Assembly (NCBI RefSeq): GCF_014524565.1
Contig: NZ_CP060139.1
Location: 2,549,501 to 2,613,500, forward strand
Reading direction: 5' to 3'
Length of the DNA stretch: 64,000 nucleotides
From: Croceimicrobium hydrocarbonivorans
GTDB taxonomy: Bacteria; Bacteroidota; Bacteroidia; Flavobacteriales; Schleiferiaceae
Below are positions 1 through 9,143 of the stretch, in pieces (the stretch's first letter is position 1; each line of letters starts with the position of its first letter). The notes below the pieces were generated by a model, which saw only the letters and a list, made by a program, of their open reading frames with translations, made no database searches and was not told the origin of the DNA. The position numbers were made by a program, and so were the translations under genes.

Positions 1-249
1 GAAGAGGATAAGATGGTTGTAGCTCGTGCTCGTAAGGTTCAGCGTTTCTTGTCTCAACCATTCCACGTAGCGGAGCAGTTTACCGGTATTCCTGGAGTAT
101 TCGTAAGCATTGAAGATACTATCAAAGGATTTAATATGATCATGGATGGTGAGATGGATGCTTATCCTGAAGCAGCTTTCAACTTAAAAGGTACTATCGA
201 AGAAGTGCGTGAAGCTGGTGAGAAGATGTTAGCCGAAGCTCAGGCCTAA
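1..249 (+). CDS. atpD: F1F0 ATP synthase subunit beta, C-terminal part (partial)
   Basis: The frame is open from the first base and ends at 249, so this is the C-terminal ~82 residues of a gene that begins before the window. The sequence has the typical ATPase beta C-terminal run [13 protein letters not shown] followed by AEQFTGIPG, which belongs to the helical C-terminal domain that contacts gamma in the F1 head. The catalytic P-loop lies outside the window. atpC follows 18 bases downstream on the same strand, as in the usual beta-epsilon order, so the two are cotranscribed. The first in-frame ATG (base 13) is internal and not a start. Confidence 0.97.
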   Translation, partial: EEDKMVVARARKVQRFLSQPFHVAEQFTGIPGVFVSIEDTIKGFNMIMDGEMDAYPEAAFNLKGTIEEVREAGEKMLAEAQA

Positions 250-267
250 TCTATCTAAGCACAAGAC

Positions 268-558
268 ATGACTTTAGAAATCATCACTCCCGAATCTAGA
301 ATCTTTGAAGGCGAAGCTGATGCCGTGCGTTTGCCCGGTAAAGAAGGTCTCTTCCAGATTTTAAACGGACACGCTCCAATGATTAGCACCTTGCGTGCAG
401 GAGAAGTGAAGATCGATATTCCCACTTCTTCTAAAACTATCGATGGCTTACACGGTACTATTGAAACCGATAAAAGCAACGATAAAGTTTTGCGTATGCA
501 AGTGAAAGGTGGCGTTGTTGAAGTGCAAAAAGATCGTGTGATTTTATTAGCAGATTAA
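268..558 (+). CDS. atpC: F1F0 ATP synthase subunit epsilon, short form
   Basis: This 96-residue protein has the beta-sandwich N-terminal domain of ATP synthase epsilon: it opens with LEIITPESRIFEGEADAV and contains the conserved LPGKEGLFQILNGHAPM segment. It follows atpD by 18 bases. Epsilon subunits of model bacteria are about 130-140 residues and end with two helices that can inhibit ATP hydrolysis. Here the chain stops after the beta domain (ending VILLAD), so those inhibitory helices are absent. Short epsilon subunits are common in Bacteroidota, so I read this as a complete gene. A terminator follows directly. Confidence 0.95.
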   Translation: MTLEIITPESRIFEGEADAVRLPGKEGLFQILNGHAPMISTLRAGEVKIDIPTSSKTIDGLHGTIETDKSNDKVLRMQVKGGVVEVQKDRVILLAD

Positions 559-589
559 TATCCACACCCACACACCTTATTATATAGTG

Positions 590-622
590 AACCCTGGTTT
601 AGCAATAAACCGGGGTTTTTTT
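590..622 (+). terminator. Rho-independent terminator of the atp operon
   Basis: An 11-bp stem (590-600 pairing with 607-617, one G-T pair) with a 6-base loop is followed by a T run to 622. It lies 31 bases after the atpC stop codon. Confidence 0.9.
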
Positions 623-627
623 ATGCC

Positions 628-1080
628 TTAATTCCGGGCTCGGATTACCGCTCCATCAAAAGTGCAACGATACTCCACCATGGAAATGGTAGCACCCTCA
701 CCCGGAGATCCATCAAAGAGTAAATATTTTTCGCCGTGGCAGGGGCATTCAGCGAAAACTCGATCATCACTTAATTCCAGTTGGGAACAATCTTCCGAAT
801 AATGCTTGGGGCAAGCGCGATCGAAAGCTGCAAAATCATCTACTTGATTGTTACCATAGCGGCGGAATATGATTAAGCCTCGATATCCGCCATTAAAGTA
901 AACGGCTCCCCCAGGGCTTTGTAATTCGATATTTGAGGGGTTATTCAGGTAGATGTACTGATCAAAACTAACCAGAGGGAAATCCCTTTGCTGGTTTTTT
1001 TTGCATGCGGAGGCAACCGATAGAAAAATCAGGGTCAAAAGAAGTGAAAGGCGCTTGTTCTGGAACACGGAATGAAGCAT
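628..1080 (-). CDS. Rieske-like lipoprotein
   Basis: This ~150-residue exported protein is probably a lipoprotein: a basic start (NKR), a hydrophobic stretch and a Cys after SVASA. I place the start at the ATG at 1080, because the frame extends upstream only to a TTG (1104) and the ATG gives a normal signal peptide. The C-terminal half has a Rieske-like pattern: CPKH, then DCSQL, then CPCHGEKY and FDGSPGEGA. Classical Rieske proteins use CxH plus CxxH; here both motifs read CxxH and there are extra cysteines, so [2Fe-2S] binding is plausible but not assured. Similar Bacteroidota lipoproteins with variable ligands are known to me. It faces the atp operon tail to tail. Confidence 0.8.
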   Translation of the reverse strand: MLHSVFQNKRLSLLLTLIFLSVASACKKNQQRDFPLVSFDQYIYLNNPSNIELQSPGGAVYFNGGYRGLIIFRRYGNNQVDDFAAFDRACPKHYSEDCSQLELSDDRVFAECPCHGEKYLLFDGSPGEGATISMVEYRCTFDGAVIRARN

Positions 1081-1211
1081 TTCTGCAAAATAACTCTGAA
1101 ACAACGTTAAAATTTTATGGCCTATGAACTTATTCTTAAAATAATGTTAACACTTAAGGGTTCATTTTCAAGAAATTATTAGAAAACACACTGATACCTC
1201 GGATTTTGGGC

Positions 1212-1243
1212 TTTGCCGCCGACCACGTTTTAACTTATATTTA
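1212..1243 (+). promoter_or_regulatory. Candidate Bacteroidota promoter of the receptor/PorV cassette
   Basis: TTTG at 1212-1215 and TATATTTA at 1236-1243, separated by 20 bases, resemble the Bacteroidota -33 (TTTG) and -7 (TAnnTTTG) elements with one mismatch in the last base. The receptor ATG is at 1288, leaving a leader of about 40 bases. Confidence 0.5.
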
Positions 1244-1287
1244 CGGCCTTTTAAATCCAGGAGGGATCTTAATAACCGAAAAATAGT

Positions 1288-4200
1288 ATGGGAAAGAAAA
1301 TACTCTTACTGCTATTCGTCACTTTCAGCACCGTTGCTTTTGCGCAACAACGCCCAGGTTCTTTAAAAGGAACAGTGACTGACGCCAGCACAGGCGAAAC
1401 TATACCGTTGGCTAACATTGCAATCAAAGATGGTGCCGGTTCATTTGTAACCGGAGGGTCAACAGACTTCGATGGAAAGTTTAATATCAACCCAGTTCCT
1501 CCCGGAACTTATACTGTAGAGGTAACTTTTGTAGGTTTCTCTACGGTTTCATTAAAGGGTGTATTAATCTCCCCTAACACTCCAACACTACAAGACTTTA
1601 AAATGCACCCTGCTTCTGAGATGCTCGGAGAAGTGGTACTTGAGTATGAACCCCCCTTGATCGATAAGGCTAAGTCGACCAAAGTGACTACTGCTGAAGA
1701 CATTCAGAATATGGCGGTTCGTGATATTACTTCTGTTGCTGGTCAGGCTGCAGGTGTAACTCAAGATGCTAATGGAAACACCAGTATTCGTGGTGCTCGT
1801 GGTGAGGGTACTGTTTACTTTATTGATGGGGTTAAAGTGCGTGGTAATGTGGGAATCCCACAGGCGGCTATTGCACAGACCGAGGTAATTACCGGTGGAC
1901 TTCCTGCTCAATATGGTGATGCGATTGGTGGGGTAATTAACACTACTACTCGTGGGCCTTCCAGTGAGTTCTTCGGTACTGCGGAGATCCTAACCTCTAT
2001 GCCATTTAAATATATGACTAAGGCGGATGGTACTCCAATTCTCGATGGTCAGAACTACAATTTGGGTGCCTTTACCTTAGGTGGTCCAATTTGGAAACGT
2101 AAACGCACTACTGCTGCAGGTGCTGAGCGTCAAGAGACTGTAATTGGATTCTTATTCAGTTCAGAATTCCAATATGTAGAAGAGCCTCGTCCAGTTCCAT
2201 CTGATATCCCATACATTCAATTAGATCCTGATGTATTAGCAAGTTTGGAGCAGAATCCTATTAGTATGGATCCAGGTGGTCGTGCTATTAACATCAACTC
2301 AGAATTTGTTACTGAGGACGATCTTTCCAATGTTTGGCAACGTCCTAACTCCTACACTAATAACCTGCGTTTAAGTGGTAATATTCAGTTTAAAACTACT
2401 GAAACTACTACCTTAACCTTAGGTGGTCGTTTGGTGTACAGCGATGATATGTCTTCCAGCTATGCTAGCCATATCTTCAACTATAATAATAATATGCGTT
2501 CTATCAATTCGGATTGGCAAGCTTACTTGCGTTTCCAACAGACTTTCCGCAATCCTGAAGAAAAGGAAGGAGAAAGTAATTTAATTAAGAACGCCTACTA
2601 CACTGTTCAGGTGGATTACACCCGTACCTTCGGTGAGACTATGGATGAAGTACACGGTAAGAACTTCTTCAACTATGGTTATACTGGTAAGTACGATGTA
2701 TTAACTACTCCGGCTTATGTATATGGTACTGATACTACCACCGGTCTTAGTGGATATCGCTACGTAGGTGATTTTGACGCGGGAATTAATTATACCCCTG
2801 GTGGTTTAAACCCTGTACGTGATAACTATATCAGTTCATTCTTCGACATTGCGGCCGATAACTCCGGTATCAATAGCCGTACTTTAGATGATGTTCTTGG
2901 TTATGGAATGCCGATTAACGGTTTTAACCCTCGTAGTGTATATGGTCTTTGGACCAATGTGGGTTCTCAGCAAGGTGGATATAATGTGGGTCGTACCAGC
3001 CAGTTCCGTGTAACTGCATCGACCAACTTCGATATCAAGGACCACTCGCTGATTATGGGATTCGAGTATGAGCAACGTATCGACCGTGCCTACGGTTTAG
3101 GTGCACAAGGTTTATGGACTCGTATGCGCTTATTGCAAAACCAGCCTAACTCTCAGTTAGATATTGCAAACCCAATTCCTGTATATGATCAATTCGGTAA
3201 CTATCAGGATACCATTAACTACAATTACGCATACAACCCTCAAGACGCTTCTCAATTCTCTGAAGAGATTCGTCGCGCCTTAGGATTAAACCCTTACGGA
3301 GTTGAGCAAATCAATATCGATAACATGGATCCAAGTACTTTCTCCTTGGATATGTTCTCAGCCGATGAATTAATCAACCCTAACGGTTCTGCCAGTGTAA
3401 GTTACTATGGTTACGATTATACCGGAAACATTCAGGATGGTAACCCAAGCATCTCTGAGTTCTTTACAGCTCGCGATGAGAACGGCCGCTATACCCGTCC
3501 GGTTGCACCTTTCCAACCGATCTATATTGCCGGTTATGTTCAGGATCAGTTTACTTTCCGCGATCTTACTTTTAACGTAGGTATCCGTGTAGACCGTTTC
3601 GATATGAACCAGGATGTATTACGTGATCCTTATGTATTGTATCCTTATTATACTGTAAGTGGTTTACCTAGTTCTCCACTTTCTGAAACTGAATTAAATA
3701 ATGTTCCTGCTTCAGTAGGTCAAGATTATGCGGTATACGTTAGTGATTTCGACTATACTAAAGCCAAAATTGTTGGATACCGTAGCGGTGATCAGTTCTA
3801 CAATGAAAATGGTGAGCCTTTAAGTGATCCAGGTGAATTATCAGATAAAGCAGGTGGTGGTATTAAACCATTCCTTGTTACTCCTCCCGGAGATGGTTCT
3901 ACCGGTGGTGATATCCCTTCTGAGTCTTTCGTAGATTATGATCCTCAGGTGGTGGTTATGCCTCGTGTAGCTTTCAACTTCCCTATTACTGATGAGGCGA
4001 TCTTTATCTTCCACTACGATGTATTGGCACAGCGTCCTACTACTGGCTTATCACGTTTGGATCCATTCTCTTACTTAGGTCTTACTTACTTGCGTAATGG
4101 TGGAGTATTAAACAATCCAAATCTGTTGCCACAGCGTACTACCGAATATGAAATGGCCTTTAAGCAAATGCTTTCTAAGAAGTCTGCATTGAAATTGGCG

Positions 4201-5001
4201 GCCTTCTATCGTGAGTTGCGTGACTTATTACAAGCCGTAAACTACCCAGAAGCCTATCCTATTACATATGTTGCTTACGGTAACCGTGACTTTGGTACTG
4301 TAAAAGGATTTACCCTTGAATACGAATTACGTCGTACTAAGAATATTAAAATTGATGCGAACTACACCTTGCAGTTTGCCAGTGGTACTGGATCAAGTGC
4401 TACCACCGGAGCTAACCTTGCTCGTGTAGGTGCTGCATCACTTCGTACTCTTTTACCATTTGACTACGATAACCGTCACCAGATTTTGGTTCGTCTTGAC
4501 TGGCGTTATAGCCGTGGCTTACAATATGACGGTCCTAAAATCAATGGTAAGAACATTCTGGAAAACTTCGGTGTGAACATTACTTGTAATGCGCTTTCCG
4601 GACGTCCATATACTCGTCGTGATCGTGCTTATGCTGTTACTGCATCTGCATCGTCTTCGGCACAAACTGCTGGTCAGATCAATGGTTCTCGCTTGCCATG
4701 GCAAGTAAACTTTGATGCCCGTATCAACAAGACTTTCATGTTGGACAAGAAGGGTAGCAAGAGCCTTGATGTATACCTTCAGATTTTGAACCTTTTGGAT
4801 ACTCGTAACATTGTTTCCGTATATCCATTTACTGGTAGTCCTGATGATGACGGCTTCCTTGCTTCTCAAGCAGGTCAAGCGCAAATTCAAGGTCAGATTA
4901 GTGAGCAAGCTTATGTTGATTTGTACAATCGTCGTATGGCGAGTCCTTTCAACTACTCCTTGCCTCGTCGTTTCCGCTTAGGAATTGCCTATAACTTCTA
5001 G
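1288..5001 (+). CDS. TonB-dependent outer-membrane receptor, 1237 aa
   Basis: A signal peptide of 19 residues (cleavage after VAFA) precedes a carboxypeptidase-regulatory-like beta domain (about 23-108, GSLKGTVTDASTGETIPLAN). The plug domain follows (about 130-235, SIRGARGEGTVYFIDGVKV and GGLPAQYGDAIGGVINTTT), then a very long beta-barrel ending RRFRLGIAYNF with a terminal aromatic residue. The family imports or handles large ligands at the outer membrane using TonB energy. The ligand is unknown; no SusD-like partner is next to it. Codons are strongly biased (cgt, ggt, gta), which suggests high expression. It is followed at 24 bases by a giant secreted protein and then a PorV/PorQ-like gene, with which it probably forms an operon. 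Confidence 0.93.
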   Translation: MGKKILLLLFVTFSTVAFAQQRPGSLKGTVTDASTGETIPLANIAIKDGAGSFVTGGSTDFDGKFNINPVPPGTYTVEVTFVGFSTVSLKGVLISPNTPTLQDFKMHPASEMLGEVVLEYEPPLIDKAKSTKVTTAEDIQNMAVRDITSVAGQAAGVTQDANGNTSIRGARGEGTVYFIDGVKVRGNVGIPQAAIAQTEVITGGLPAQYGDAIGGVINTTTRGPSSEFFGTAEILTSMPFKYMTKADGTPILDGQNYNLGAFTLGGPIWKRKRTTAAGAERQETVIGFLFSSEFQYVEEPRPVPSDIPYIQLDPDVLASLEQNPISMDPGGRAININSEFVTEDDLSNVWQRPNSYTNNLRLSGNIQFKTTETTTLTLGGRLVYSDDMSSSYASHIFNYNNNMRSINSDWQAYLRFQQTFRNPEEKEGESNLIKNAYYTVQVDYTRTFGETMDEVHGKNFFNYGYTGKYDVLTTPAYVYGTDTTTGLSGYRYVGDFDAGINYTPGGLNPVRDNYISSFFDIAADNSGINSRTLDDVLGYGMPINGFNPRSVYGLWTNVGSQQGGYNVGRTSQFRVTASTNFDIKDHSLIMGFEYEQRIDRAYGLGAQGLWTRMRLLQNQPNSQLDIANPIPVYDQFGNYQDTINYNYAYNPQDASQFSEEIRRALGLNPYGVEQINIDNMDPSTFSLDMFSADELINPNGSASVSYYGYDYTGNIQDGNPSISEFFTARDENGRYTRPVAPFQPIYIAGYVQDQFTFRDLTFNVGIRVDRFDMNQDVLRDPYVLYPYYTVSGLPSSPLSETELNNVPASVGQDYAVYVSDFDYTKAKIVGYRSGDQFYNENGEPLSDPGELSDKAGGGIKPFLVTPPGDGSTGGDIPSESFVDYDPQVVVMPRVAFNFPITDEAIFIFHYDVLAQRPTTGLSRLDPFSYLGLTYLRNGGVLNNPNLLPQRTTEYEMAFKQMLSKKSALKLAAFYRELRDLLQAVNYPEAYPITYVAYGNRDFGTVKGFTLEYELRRTKNIKIDANYTLQFASGTGSSATTGANLARVGAASLRTLLPFDYDNRHQILVRLDWRYSRGLQYDGPKINGKNILENFGVNITCNALSGRPYTRRDRAYAVTASASSSAQTAGQINGSRLPWQVNFDARINKTFMLDKKGSKSLDVYLQILNLLDTRNIVSVYPFTGSPDDDGFLASQAGQAQIQGQISEQAYVDLYNRRMASPFNYSLPRRFRLGIAYNF

Positions 5002-5024
5002 ATCAGAAATAAGTAAATAGCTGT

Positions 5025-8000
5025 ATGAAAATCAGAAGCTTTTTAACATTCGCCTTGGTTTTTTCGGTAAGCATTACCGGATTAAGTGCAAAGGAGAAAC
5101 CAGCGAAGAATAACAAAAACAAGTCGGCCCTAGAGGCATTGGCAGAGGGTTGTGCCCCTGCTACTGCCCAAACCGACCTGAATATTAACAACGTTCGGGC
5201 CCGTATCCTCGGTGGTGGGGATATGTGGTGGGACCTTAACGATGCCCAGTACGAGGTACCTAAAGGTTCTAATAAGCACTCCATGTTTGCTGGTGCACTT
5301 TGGTTAGGTGGTATTGATGATGCCGACCAATTGAAGTTAGCTGCTATGACTTATCGTCAAGATGGTGTGGATTACTGGCCTGGTCCATTGGATGACAATG
5401 CCTCGATTGATGAAGCTACTTGTCAGCAATACGACCGTCACTGGATGGTTTATCGTAGTGAAGTAGAATTACACGCGGCTTGGATTGCCTGTAAAGAAGA
5501 TCCAACCTGTGATCCTGAAACTCGCTACCCTGGTTACTCAGGAAATATTCCCGAGAGTATTCAAGAATGGCCAGGAAATGGTGCTGATGGACTTTTACCT
5601 ACAAGCTTAGCTCCATACGTTGAGTCGGATACAAATGGTATCCCAGGATTCTACGAATATGAGTGGGATTATCCAGGTTACGATTTCACACGTGAGGCCG
5701 ACTGTCAGTCAAAAGACGTTGACCTATTATATGGTGATCAAACTATCTGGTGGGTATATAATGATAAAGGAAACATTCACACGGAAACCAATGCTTCTGC
5801 ATTAGGTTTTGAAATTCGTGCGCAGGCTTTTGCCTTTACCGCGAATGACGAGGTGAACAACATGACCTTTAACAACTACCGCATTTTAAACCGCTCTACC
5901 TTCCGTTTACGTGATACTTACTTCGGAACTTGGTTTGACGCGGATTTGGGTAACCCTTACGATGATATCATTGGTAGTGATATTGCTCGTGGTTTGGGTT
6001 ATGTATACAATGGTGATAATGATGATGAAGGTGCCTTAGGCTATGGTGCAAATCCTCCCGCTATTGGATTTGACTTCTTCCAAGGTCCGTTCGCTGATTA
6101 TTTTAACGGTATTGACGATGACCGTGACGGTTGTGTTGATGGTGTTCGTATTGACGGGGTATGCGTGGCTGAAGATCCAAACTCAAACATTAATGAGCGT
6201 ATCATTATGTCGGGTTTCATGTATTACAATAATGCATCCAACTTTAATGGACCTTCAGGTACTACCGACCCTAACAATGCTCAGGAATTCTATAATTTAT
6301 TGAACAGTATCTGGAAAGATGGTCGTCCATTGGTGATTGAAAGCCCTGCCGGAAAAGGTAATACTGGTAATGGTGATGGTTACTCTTTGGATCCAGCCTT
6401 AGTACCAACAAAGTTTGCCTATCCAGGTGTTTCTATCGATACGACTGGTGCCTATGAGCCTTTCACTCCGGTAGATTGGTGGGAATCTCCAAACAACCAG
6501 GCTGATAAGCGCGGTCTACACTGTGCGGGTCCTTTCTCTTTGGCTCCTGGTGCATTGAACTTCATTACCACTGGTGCAGTTTGGGCGCGTAACTTCGCTT
6601 CTCAAGACTTATTTGCATCTGTAAATGATGTAATTGTGGCAGATGATAAGGCTCAACAGCTTTTTGATAACTGTTTCCAAGTATTGGACGGTCCTTTTAC
6701 TCCGGATTTAGAGATCATTGAAATGGATCAGGAATTGGTAATCAACATTCTGAGTCCTTTCACTGAAAATACTATTGGATACAAACAACGTGATCCACGT
6801 ATTCCACCCGATCCGAACTGGACTTCTACTCAATTGGATTCAGCATTACAAGCGGGATACTTTAACTACCTGTTTGAAGGATTCCAATTATTCCAAGTGG
6901 CGAACGCTGATGTGGGTGTTGATGATCTTTATGATGTAGCTCAATCTCGTCTTATTGCGCAGTCTGACCTTAAAAATGGAATCGGTCAGTTGGTTAACTA
7001 TACTGAAAGTCCTGACTTAATCGGTAACCCTCTTACTCCAACCGATATGACTTTGGAGGCAAATGACGACGGAATCGTATTAAGTTACCGTGTACTGGAA
7101 GATGCTTTTGCAGAAGGTAATCGTGCTTTGATCAATAACAAAGATTACTACTTCTACTTAATTACTTATGCGCATAACAATTACAAGACCTTCAGTCCTG
7201 GAAGCACCGGAGACAACTCCAATGCTCAAAAGACTCCTTACTTAGCGGGTCGTCGTAACATTGGTGATGGATCTAAACCTTATAAAGGAACTCCTAGCCG
7301 TACTGAAAACCGTAACAACGGTACTCGTTTGAATGCCCAGTGGGGTGATTTGGTAAGTGTTACTCGCTTAAGTGGTAATGGTAACGGTAGTGCTTATTTA
7401 CGGGTAAGCTCTGAAACTGAAGATCGTATTTTACAAACCGGAGGAACAAACGAGATTGAGTATCTCGCTGGATCTTCTCCAGTGGAAGTTAAAATTGTAG
7501 ATCCATACTTAGTAGGAACTAAGCGCACTGGAAAGTACCGTTTGTACTTTACTGATTTGGATACCAGTCGTAAATGGATTCTTACCGATTTGAACGATTC
7601 TGTGATTGATGTTGCTGAAACGGAAATTGATTTCCGTACCGAGCAGATCATATTCAATTCAGAAGGTGAGAGTCTTGGCTTCTCCATTAACGTTAAGGAA
7701 CCTGTTGCACCAGGATATGAATTGCCAAATTCAACTAATAATGGTGTAATTGGTGGTTCTGTAACCTTTGCAGATCCTACTAAGCCTTGGTTAACTGGTG
7801 TGGCAGATACCGACAACGAAAATCCTACCAACTGGATTTTGGCGGGATCTAATGAAATCGACGATAACGACAACTTGCCAACGGTATACTATAATGACCA
7901 TACCACTGGTGATAATAATGTGGATCCATTAGGTGAGTTCGAGAATATCATTGGAGGTACTTGGGGTCCTGTAGCCCTGGCTAGTAATGTTCCTTTTGCC

Positions 8001-9119
8001 GGAATTCCAGCAGATGAACCTGCAAGACGCCAGAGTCCTGGATATCCATTACGTGACGGTTCCAACTTTAACCGCATGTATCCTATTGATCAATTACCAA
8101 ACATCAATGTGGTATTATCTCCAGATCCTGCAAAATGGTCTCGTGTGCCAGTATTGGAAATGGGTAATTATGCGGATGCGAATGAGGGTGGAGTTCAAAC
8201 CTTCCGTTTACGCTCGGGCACCAGTTTGATGAAAACTTCGAATGGTGAATTAGTTCCTGATCCTAATGGATCAACCGGATGGAGTTATTTCCCAGGATAC
8301 GCTTATAATGTGGAAACTGGAAACCGCTTAAACTTAGTAATCGCTGAGAACTCTTGGTTAAAGAGCGAGTTCGGTGATGATATGAAGTGGAACCCTACCG
8401 CTAACTATACTCAGAAACTCGGTACAATCGCCTTAGGTGGTATGCACGTAGTGTATGTATTAGCCGACTCATCTACCTTCCGTGGTACGATGAAGGATCT
8501 TACTTACCAAGGTGATGCTATCGATGACTACCCAATGAAGGAGGAGATTGAGAATATGAGCAGTGCTCTTACCCGCACCGATGTTTGGGGTGCCATGACT
8601 TGGTGTTCTATCGGAATGTTGAGCAGTAATGAGTATCAGTTTACTGATTACCGTGACATTCCTACCGAAGCCTTAGTTGAGATTCGTGTTCAAAGTCCAT
8701 TTGGCGTTACCGCAACTTCTGGAAATGAAGGACGCCCAATGTATGAGTTCGATTTAGATCCTTACAATGCCGAGTTGAACAACTTAAGCATTGCTGAAAG
8801 TGCCTTAGATAACATTCGGGTTGTACCTAACCCTTATTATGGTTCATCCGCTTACGAAGATGGACAGTTGGATAATATCGTTAAGATCACCAACTTACCA
8901 CAGCGTTGTACCATTAACATCTTTATGCCTAACGGTACTTTGGTACGTACCATTTCCAAGGATAACTCCTTGACCTTTACAGAGTGGGATTTGAAGAATG
9001 ACTTCAATGTACCCATTGCTAGTGGAGTTTATCTGATCCATATCGATGCCGGACCAATTGGTCAGAAGGTGGTGAAATGGATGGGAAGTTTACGTCCAAT
9101 TGACCTGAATGCATTCTAA
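5025..9119 (+). CDS. Giant secreted protein, probable T9SS cargo (1364 aa)
   Basis: A signal peptide (about 22 residues, ending GLSA) leads into a mature protein with no enzyme domain that I recognise. An N-terminal block contains ILGGGDMWWDLNDAQYE, SMFAGALWLGGID and YRQDGVDYWPGPLD; I have the impression that this block recurs in large Bacteroidota surface proteins. Around residue 365 there is an Asp-rich FNGIDDDRDGCVDG segment that looks Ca-binding. The last ~85 residues (NPYYGSSAYED, then an SGVYLIHIDAG strand) resemble a T9SS type A sorting domain, but the tail MGSLRPIDLNAF after it is not the usual ending. It lies between a TonB receptor and a PorV-like gene (gaps 23 and 24 bases) and shares their codon bias. 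Function unknown. Confidence 0.85.
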   Translation: MKIRSFLTFALVFSVSITGLSAKEKPAKNNKNKSALEALAEGCAPATAQTDLNINNVRARILGGGDMWWDLNDAQYEVPKGSNKHSMFAGALWLGGIDDADQLKLAAMTYRQDGVDYWPGPLDDNASIDEATCQQYDRHWMVYRSEVELHAAWIACKEDPTCDPETRYPGYSGNIPESIQEWPGNGADGLLPTSLAPYVESDTNGIPGFYEYEWDYPGYDFTREADCQSKDVDLLYGDQTIWWVYNDKGNIHTETNASALGFEIRAQAFAFTANDEVNNMTFNNYRILNRSTFRLRDTYFGTWFDADLGNPYDDIIGSDIARGLGYVYNGDNDDEGALGYGANPPAIGFDFFQGPFADYFNGIDDDRDGCVDGVRIDGVCVAEDPNSNINERIIMSGFMYYNNASNFNGPSGTTDPNNAQEFYNLLNSIWKDGRPLVIESPAGKGNTGNGDGYSLDPALVPTKFAYPGVSIDTTGAYEPFTPVDWWESPNNQADKRGLHCAGPFSLAPGALNFITTGAVWARNFASQDLFASVNDVIVADDKAQQLFDNCFQVLDGPFTPDLEIIEMDQELVINILSPFTENTIGYKQRDPRIPPDPNWTSTQLDSALQAGYFNYLFEGFQLFQVANADVGVDDLYDVAQSRLIAQSDLKNGIGQLVNYTESPDLIGNPLTPTDMTLEANDDGIVLSYRVLEDAFAEGNRALINNKDYYFYLITYAHNNYKTFSPGSTGDNSNAQKTPYLAGRRNIGDGSKPYKGTPSRTENRNNGTRLNAQWGDLVSVTRLSGNGNGSAYLRVSSETEDRILQTGGTNEIEYLAGSSPVEVKIVDPYLVGTKRTGKYRLYFTDLDTSRKWILTDLNDSVIDVAETEIDFRTEQIIFNSEGESLGFSINVKEPVAPGYELPNSTNNGVIGGSVTFADPTKPWLTGVADTDNENPTNWILAGSNEIDDNDNLPTVYYNDHTTGDNNVDPLGEFENIIGGTWGPVALASNVPFAGIPADEPARRQSPGYPLRDGSNFNRMYPIDQLPNINVVLSPDPAKWSRVPVLEMGNYADANEGGVQTFRLRSGTSLMKTSNGELVPDPNGSTGWSYFPGYAYNVETGNRLNLVIAENSWLKSEFGDDMKWNPTANYTQKLGTIALGGMHVVYVLADSSTFRGTMKDLTYQGDAIDDYPMKEEIENMSSALTRTDVWGAMTWCSIGMLSSNEYQFTDYRDIPTEALVEIRVQSPFGVTATSGNEGRPMYEFDLDPYNAELNNLSIAESALDNIRVVPNPYYGSSAYEDGQLDNIVKITNLPQRCTINIFMPNGTLVRTISKDNSLTFTEWDLKNDFNVPIASGVYLIHIDAGPIGQKVVKWMGSLRPIDLNAF

Positions 9120-9143
9120 GAACGAATTAACGAGTAACGACCA

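Noticed and set aside
7394-7873. A 159-residue antisense frame within the giant secreted protein gene
   Set aside because: It is in the shadow of a strongly coding plus-strand gene with biased codons; several such antisense frames occur across 1288-10184 and none shows a protein family pattern.
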